From: Oenanthe sinensis
Taxonomy: Eukaryota > Streptophyta > Magnoliopsida > Apiales > Apiaceae
Direction: 5' to 3'
DNA length: 64,000 nt
NCBI GenBank assembly: GCA_028671895.1
Contig: JAPMAC010000209.1
Coordinates: forward strand, 23,024,501-23,088,500
A model generated the notes under the pieces. It was given only the letters and a program-made list of their open reading frames with translations. It ran no database searches and had not been told where the DNA came from. A program made the position numbers and the translations under genes. Every line of letters starts with the position of its first letter. The stretch's first letter is position 1. Shown here piece after piece: positions 59,258 through 64,000 of the stretch.

Positions 59258-61699
59258 ATGAGTACCCAAAAATTAAGCAGTATCAAAATTCCCACCTTCG
59301 ACAAAAATGAATACATTTTGTGGAAAAAGAAGATGACCATTTTCATCAAGACTAGTAATTCTCAATATCTTGGGATTCTTGAAAATGGCCCCTATGTTCC
59401 TCAAAAGCTTACACCAGAGACAGTTTCAGAAGATGGCGTTCGGATTCCTCAAGGGTTTACCCCAAAGGAACCATCAGAATTTACTGACACTGACAAAGAG
59501 AAAGTAGCATGGGACAATCATCTACAATGCATCTTGATGGATTCTTTGGACACAACTATGCTAAATCAGGTGATAAATTGCACCAGTGCCAAACAGATGT
59601 GGGACACGATTGATCTGTTGATGGAGGGTACAGCTGAAGTGAAGGAAAACAGGCTAGACATTCTTACCTCCCAATATGAAGCATTCAAGTCATTACCTGG
59701 AGAAAGTATCACTCAGGTTTTCGAGAGGTACAACAAATTGCTAAATGACTTGTCTCTACATGGGAAGACCTACACACGTAGGGAGATCAACAGAAAGTTT
59801 ATGTTGACACTGCCAGCACACCTAGAGCACAAAATCTCTGCCATCAGAGAGAGAAGTGATATAAATGAAATGTCCATTGAAATGCTATACGGAAAGCTCA
59901 AGACTCATGAGATGGAGCAAGAGCAGCGACAAATCATTTATGGCTCAGGTACAGTGGACAATAAGAATTCTGCACTGTTGAAGACGACAGCTCTAGTAGC
60001 CAAGGACATTGCTGTGAAAGAGACCAACAAAGAAGCACCTGCAGTCGAGAAAGAAGAAATCTTAGAAGCTGAATTCACAGAGAATTCTCAACCGGGTGAT
60101 GAAGACGACTTCTATTCAATAGAAGAACTTGAACAACTGGAAAACAAGACTATGGCCTACATGGCAGGAAAGTTCAAGAACCTCAGATTCAGAAGGAACC
60201 CAAAGTTCAAATTTAAGAGTAATTCAAGTTACAGTGGTTCCAGGGACAAAAGCAGTAATCGAGGTGGATCGTCTTCAGGGTCTCACAGCAGAGGAGGCTA
60301 TAAGACAGGGATGGTAGATAGAAGCAAGTTTAAATGCTACAATTGTGGAGAACCCGGTCATTTTGCAACAGAATGCCGGAAACCAAAACAAGGGAATGAA
60401 AGGAAGGAGTCCTACGATGAACTAAAGCAGAAATATGATGCGCTGGTGAAGAAGCATCAAGGAAGAGCTTATATAGCTGAAGGCAAGAGCTGGGATGATT
60501 CTGACATCGATGAAGAAGAGGTCTATGGAAATCTTGCACTAATGGCAGACTCTTCAGAGGAATCACCTCAATCATCTAAGGTATCATTTCTTTCCTCCGT
60601 TGACATGTCTAATTCTGAGTATAAGAAAACTGTGGAAGATCTGAGCATAGAAATGTTTAACATACATACAAGCATGCTAGCATCTGTAGAAGAAAATGCT
60701 AAACTAGTTCTTAAGAATAAACTGTTAGAAACTAAAAACGAAAAACTAGAGCTTGCATGTGTTAATGTAGAAGATCTGAAACAGAAAATAGAATATCTTC
60801 AGAATAGAGATAGGTGCAACCAGGAAGTAGAAGCAGCTCTTAGAAGTAAAATTTCTGATCTAGAGTTAAAACTTCAAGCTTATAAGAAATCTGCGAATCT
60901 TGTAAAAGAGGCTATAGACAAACAAGTCATAGGTCAGAAAACAGGAATAGGTTTTGACTATGATAAGAAAGCTGGAAAAATGCATGTAGAATCTATTGCT
61001 GAGGAAAGTCCTATGAAGCAAGACATTCCACATGTATTGAAGGATGTAGCTAAGCCCCTTTATAAGAAATTTATCTTAGAACCCCTTAATGAAGATGATC
61101 TCTTAATGAAAGAAGAACTCCTTGTTGAGGAGAAAAAGGAAAAGGTTGTAGATAAGAAGAACATGCCTAAGAAACAGGTTAAAATTGAAATAGGCAATAA
61201 AAATGAAAACAAGAAAGCTAACAGAAATGGTAAGGTAGGTGCTAACAATGCTAGAAAAGTTTGTAATAATTGCAAGTCTACTGGTCATCTTACGCATGCA
61301 TGCAATAAGATAAAAGTAGTTAAAACAGGAACTTCTAGTATGCCTGCCATGCCTGCCATGTCTATTCCTCATCAACCATGCGGTAAAGTAGGATGCATGC
61401 CATGTGCTTTCAATATCATGTCTGCATACATTAACTTAATGAATTCTTCATCAAGTACTTGCATGAATACAGATGTGAACATGACTAGAAAGCATGTTAG
61501 GGCAAAGACTGCCAGTCCTCCTAAAGTTAGGAAGGAAACCCCTGTCCCTAAGCCTAAAGACACCTCTGTCAAGGCTAAACCAAAGGGCAAGGGTTCAGTC
61601 GATGAGAAAGACAAGGACCAGAAAATTTCTATAGCTAAATCTTTTTACTTATCTAAGCCTCTTGGACCCAATCAAATTTGGGTGCCAAAGAAAAAGTAA
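59258..61699 (+). CDS. SIRE Gag polyprotein
   Basis: 813 aa, uninterrupted. The N-terminal region has the Copia Gag signature (IKIPTFDKNEYILWKKKM, then a UBN2-type domain to about residue 210 with TSQYEAFKSLPGESITQVFERY). It is followed by an acidic stretch, a Ser/Gly/Arg-rich stretch (about 325-355), the zinc knuckle CYNCGEPGHFATEC (about 370), a long Lys/Glu coiled-coil-like section (about 395-640) and a second knuckle-like CNNCKSTGHLTHAC (about 675). It ends GPNQIWVPKKK. Long Gag proteins with two knuckles are typical of SIRE/Maximus-type elements. Intactness and the -1 relation to the following pol frame suggest a young, possibly functional copy. Confidence 0.92.
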   Translation: MSTQKLSSIKIPTFDKNEYILWKKKMTIFIKTSNSQYLGILENGPYVPQKLTPETVSEDGVRIPQGFTPKEPSEFTDTDKEKVAWDNHLQCILMDSLDTTMLNQVINCTSAKQMWDTIDLLMEGTAEVKENRLDILTSQYEAFKSLPGESITQVFERYNKLLNDLSLHGKTYTRREINRKFMLTLPAHLEHKISAIRERSDINEMSIEMLYGKLKTHEMEQEQRQIIYGSGTVDNKNSALLKTTALVAKDIAVKETNKEAPAVEKEEILEAEFTENSQPGDEDDFYSIEELEQLENKTMAYMAGKFKNLRFRRNPKFKFKSNSSYSGSRDKSSNRGGSSSGSHSRGGYKTGMVDRSKFKCYNCGEPGHFATECRKPKQGNERKESYDELKQKYDALVKKHQGRAYIAEGKSWDDSDIDEEEVYGNLALMADSSEESPQSSKVSFLSSVDMSNSEYKKTVEDLSIEMFNIHTSMLASVEENAKLVLKNKLLETKNEKLELACVNVEDLKQKIEYLQNRDRCNQEVEAALRSKISDLELKLQAYKKSANLVKEAIDKQVIGQKTGIGFDYDKKAGKMHVESIAEESPMKQDIPHVLKDVAKPLYKKFILEPLNEDDLLMKEELLVEEKKEKVVDKKNMPKKQVKIEIGNKNENKKANRNGKVGANNARKVCNNCKSTGHLTHACNKIKVVKTGTSSMPAMPAMSIPHQPCGKVGCMPCAFNIMSAYINLMNSSSSTCMNTDVNMTRKHVRAKTASPPKVRKETPVPKPKDTSVKAKPKGKGSVDEKDKDQKISIAKSFYLSKPLGPNQIWVPKKK
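61688..61699 (+). promoter_or_regulatory. Candidate -1 frameshift site at gag stop
   Basis: In the gag frame the end reads AAG AAA AAG TAA. Slipping back one base on G-AAA-AAG gives GTA ATC AAT CTG TGG ATG, which enters the open pol frame directly. A one-base difference from a relative with fused gag-pol is the alternative. Confidence 0.45.
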
Positions 61700-64000
61700 T
61701 CAATCTGTGGATGCAGGGTACAGCAAAGAACAAGCGTGTCATGTGGATACTTGACAGCGGATGTTCTAGGCACATGACTGGAGACAAAGCCCTGCTAACA
61801 GATGTGGTTGAGAAAGCTGGCCCGATAGTGACCTTTGGAGATAACAGTAAGGGATTCACAAAGGGATATGGCAATCTGGAAATCGGGAATGTTATCATTG
61901 AGAACATCTCTCTTGTGGACGGATTAAAGCACAACCTTCTGAGTATCAGTCAGTTCACTGACAAGGGATACAAAGTAACTTTTGAGAAGGAAAGATGTGC
62001 TATCCAAAGCAGGAAGGATTCAAAGCTTGCTCTTCAGGGAGTGAGAAAGGGGAACCTCTTCATAGCTGATTTGTTCTCTGCAAGCAAAGGTGAAGTTCAA
62101 TGTTTTTATAGCAAAGCTTCAACAGAGGACAGTTGGTTGTGGCACAAGAAACTCTCTCACCTCAACTTTAAAACTATGAACTCTTTGGTAAAGAGGGAAT
62201 TGGTTAGAGGTCTGCCCGAGATGGAATTCTGTCAAGAAGGGCTATGCGAAGCATGTGAAAAAGGGAAGTCAAAGAAAGCATCTCATCGAAGCAAAGACTC
62301 AACTGACATTACTGAACCACTGCAACTACTGCATATGGATTTATTTGGTCCAGTCAACGTCATGTCAATGTCAAGGAAGAGATATGCACTTGTAATTGTT
62401 GATGACTACTCCAAGTACACGTGGGTGTTGTTTCTAGCCACAAAGGATGAGGCCCCTCAAACAATCATCAATCACTTAAAGAAACTTGAGTTGGAAGCTG
62501 GTCTGCCTGTCAGGAAAATAAGGTCTGACAATGGAACAGAATTTAGAAATGCAATCCTGAATGAATTCTGTGTGGAAAAAGGAATAACAAGACAATTCTC
62601 AGCGCCCAGAACTCCACAACAAAATGGAGTGGTAGAGAGGAAGAACAGGACTTTGGTTGAAGCAGCAAGAACAATGCTGAATGAAGCAAAGTTGCCTCTA
62701 TACCTTTGGGCTGAAGCAGTCAACACAGCTTGCTACACTCAAAATCGTACCCTGATCAATAAAGAACATGACAAGACTTCTTATGAGTTAATGGCCAACA
62801 AGAAACCAACACTGAAATACTTTCATGTGTTTGGAGCAAAGTGCTTCGTATTGAAAGATGATGAGCATCTGGGAAAGTTCGAATCCAAGGCTCATGAAGG
62901 CATATTTCTTGGCTACTCAATGGAATCTAAGGCGTACAGGGTTTATGTGATTGATCACAAAAAGGTCGTTGAAAGCATGAATGTAACTTTCGATGATCAA
63001 AAGCTCCCAAGTCTACAAAGAACAGACGACACTGAAACTCTGCAGTTTGAAAATTTGAACTCAGATGGAGGTGAAGTAGAACCTGAAGCTGCAACAGAGA
63101 TTCAAGTTCCAAATGAGAATATCAACAATGATGATTCTGTCCCTAGTAGTGGAAACAGTGGAAGATTCACAGAAACTACTAGTAGTGGCAGAGAATCTCA
63201 TTCTCATCCAAGCAGCAGCTCAGGGGGAGCAACTGAAGGATCAACAAACAGGACCCAGCACAATAATGAAAATCAGGCTGAATCATCTAGGGCAAATCTG
63301 CCTAGACACAGGGTGTGGAGTAGAGATCACCCCTTTGAATTGATTCTTGGAGATCCAGATGCTGGAGTTCAAACAAGACGTGCTTCCCAAAATGAATGTT
63401 TATTCTCTGGTTTTCTCTCTGAAGTAGAACCAAAGAAAGTGGAAGAAGCACTAGAAGATCCAGATTGGGTTCTTGCCATGCAAGAAGAACTCAATCAATT
63501 TGAGAGACAAAAGGTATGGAAACTAGTACCCAGGCCAAAGAACAAGTCTATTATTGGCACAAAGTGGGTATTCCGAAACAAGCTGGATGAAGATGGCATT
63601 GTTACGAGGAACAAAGCCAGACTGGTTGCTAAAGGTTATTCCCAGGAGGAAGGAATAGATTATGATGAAACATATGCACCAGTGGCAAGGCTTGAAGCTA
63701 TCAGGATGTTCTTGGCATTTGCAGCACATTCCAACTTTAAAGTATATCAAATGGATGTGAAGAGTGCATTCCTGAATGGAGAGCTGGAAGAAGAAGTATA
63801 TGTGGAACAACCCCCAGGGTTTGAAGATCCAGAATTTACAGATTTTGTGTACTTCCTCTTCAAAGCACTCTATGGCCTGAAGCAAGCCCCTCGAACATGG
63901 TATGACACACTATCTATATTTTTACTTGAAAATGGTTTTACTAGAGGTGTCATAGATAAGACTCTATTCCATAAAATGCATAAAAATGATATGATATTAG
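61696..64000 (+). CDS. SIRE Pol polyprotein (protease, integrase, RT), runs off window
   Basis: Open for about 768 codons to the window edge in the -1 frame relative to gag. Protease active site WILDSGCSRHMTG (about 61730); GAG-pre-integrase and zinc finger (HKKLSH..CEACEKGK); integrase core with MDLFGPV, SDNGTEF and PQQNGVVERKNRTL (D, D, E); a Ser/Thr/Asn-rich hinge (63050-63300); and RT starting GTKWVFRNKLDEDG with YQMDVKSAFLNG and VYVEQPPGFEDP, cut at ALYGLKQAPRTWYD before the YVDD motif. No stops are seen. The order protease-integrase-RT is Copia. Confidence 0.92.

Overview
The window is nuclear DNA of a flowering plant, most likely a eudicot: AT-rich, with spliced genes (GT..AG introns), a thiamine thiazole synthase gene, an early nodulin-like phytocyanin pair, a COBRA-like gene, and a heavy load of nested LTR retrotransposons and MITEs. 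Species cannot be fixed from sequence alone; an asterid is only a guess from the retrotransposon style.

Layout. 1-4.8 kb: Copia/SIRE-type LTRs and a decayed third-ORF (ORF3) fragment. 6.07-11.96 kb: a structurally complete minus-strand Copia element with 308-bp LTRs differing at one base and a perfect 5-bp target duplication, yet with a broken pol. 13.6-36.2 kb: a gene island holding a protein disulfide isomerase 5-4-like gene (+), two tandem early nodulin-like genes (-) flanking an LRR receptor kinase pseudogene, a COBRA-like 7-type gene (-), THI1/THI4 (-) and an eIF1/SUI1 gene (-). 36.2-44.7 kb: MITEs and foldback elements, a SIRE ORF3 remnant, and a Gypsy-like terminal-repeat element containing a minisatellite of about 30 bp per unit. 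44.7-64 kb: a retrotransposon nest made of a Gypsy element with an LTR of about 3.9 kb and a decayed pol, a minus-strand SIRE fragment, a plus-strand SIRE LTR, a second 1.16-kb copy of the same deleted Gypsy element, and inside that copy a young SIRE element with intact gag and pol that runs off the right edge.

The genes are ordinary housekeeping or cell-wall genes and do not form a pathway: ER oxidative folding and ER-Golgi membrane (PDIL5-4), extracellular GPI-anchored proteins (ENODL, COBL), plastid thiamine synthesis (THI1) and translation start-site selection (eIF1).

The most unusual signals are in the SIRE LTRs. Each carries its own array of short motifs or hairpins in the promoter-proximal part. 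In the young element these are tandem hairpins whose stem bases change in a compensated way. Other notable signals are in-frame stops in the old elements that sit mostly at glutamine (CAG) codons, a templated-filler junction near 56.0 kb, and a possible -1 frameshift site joining gag and pol in the young SIRE element. All exon models come from reading splice signals and protein continuity by eye.
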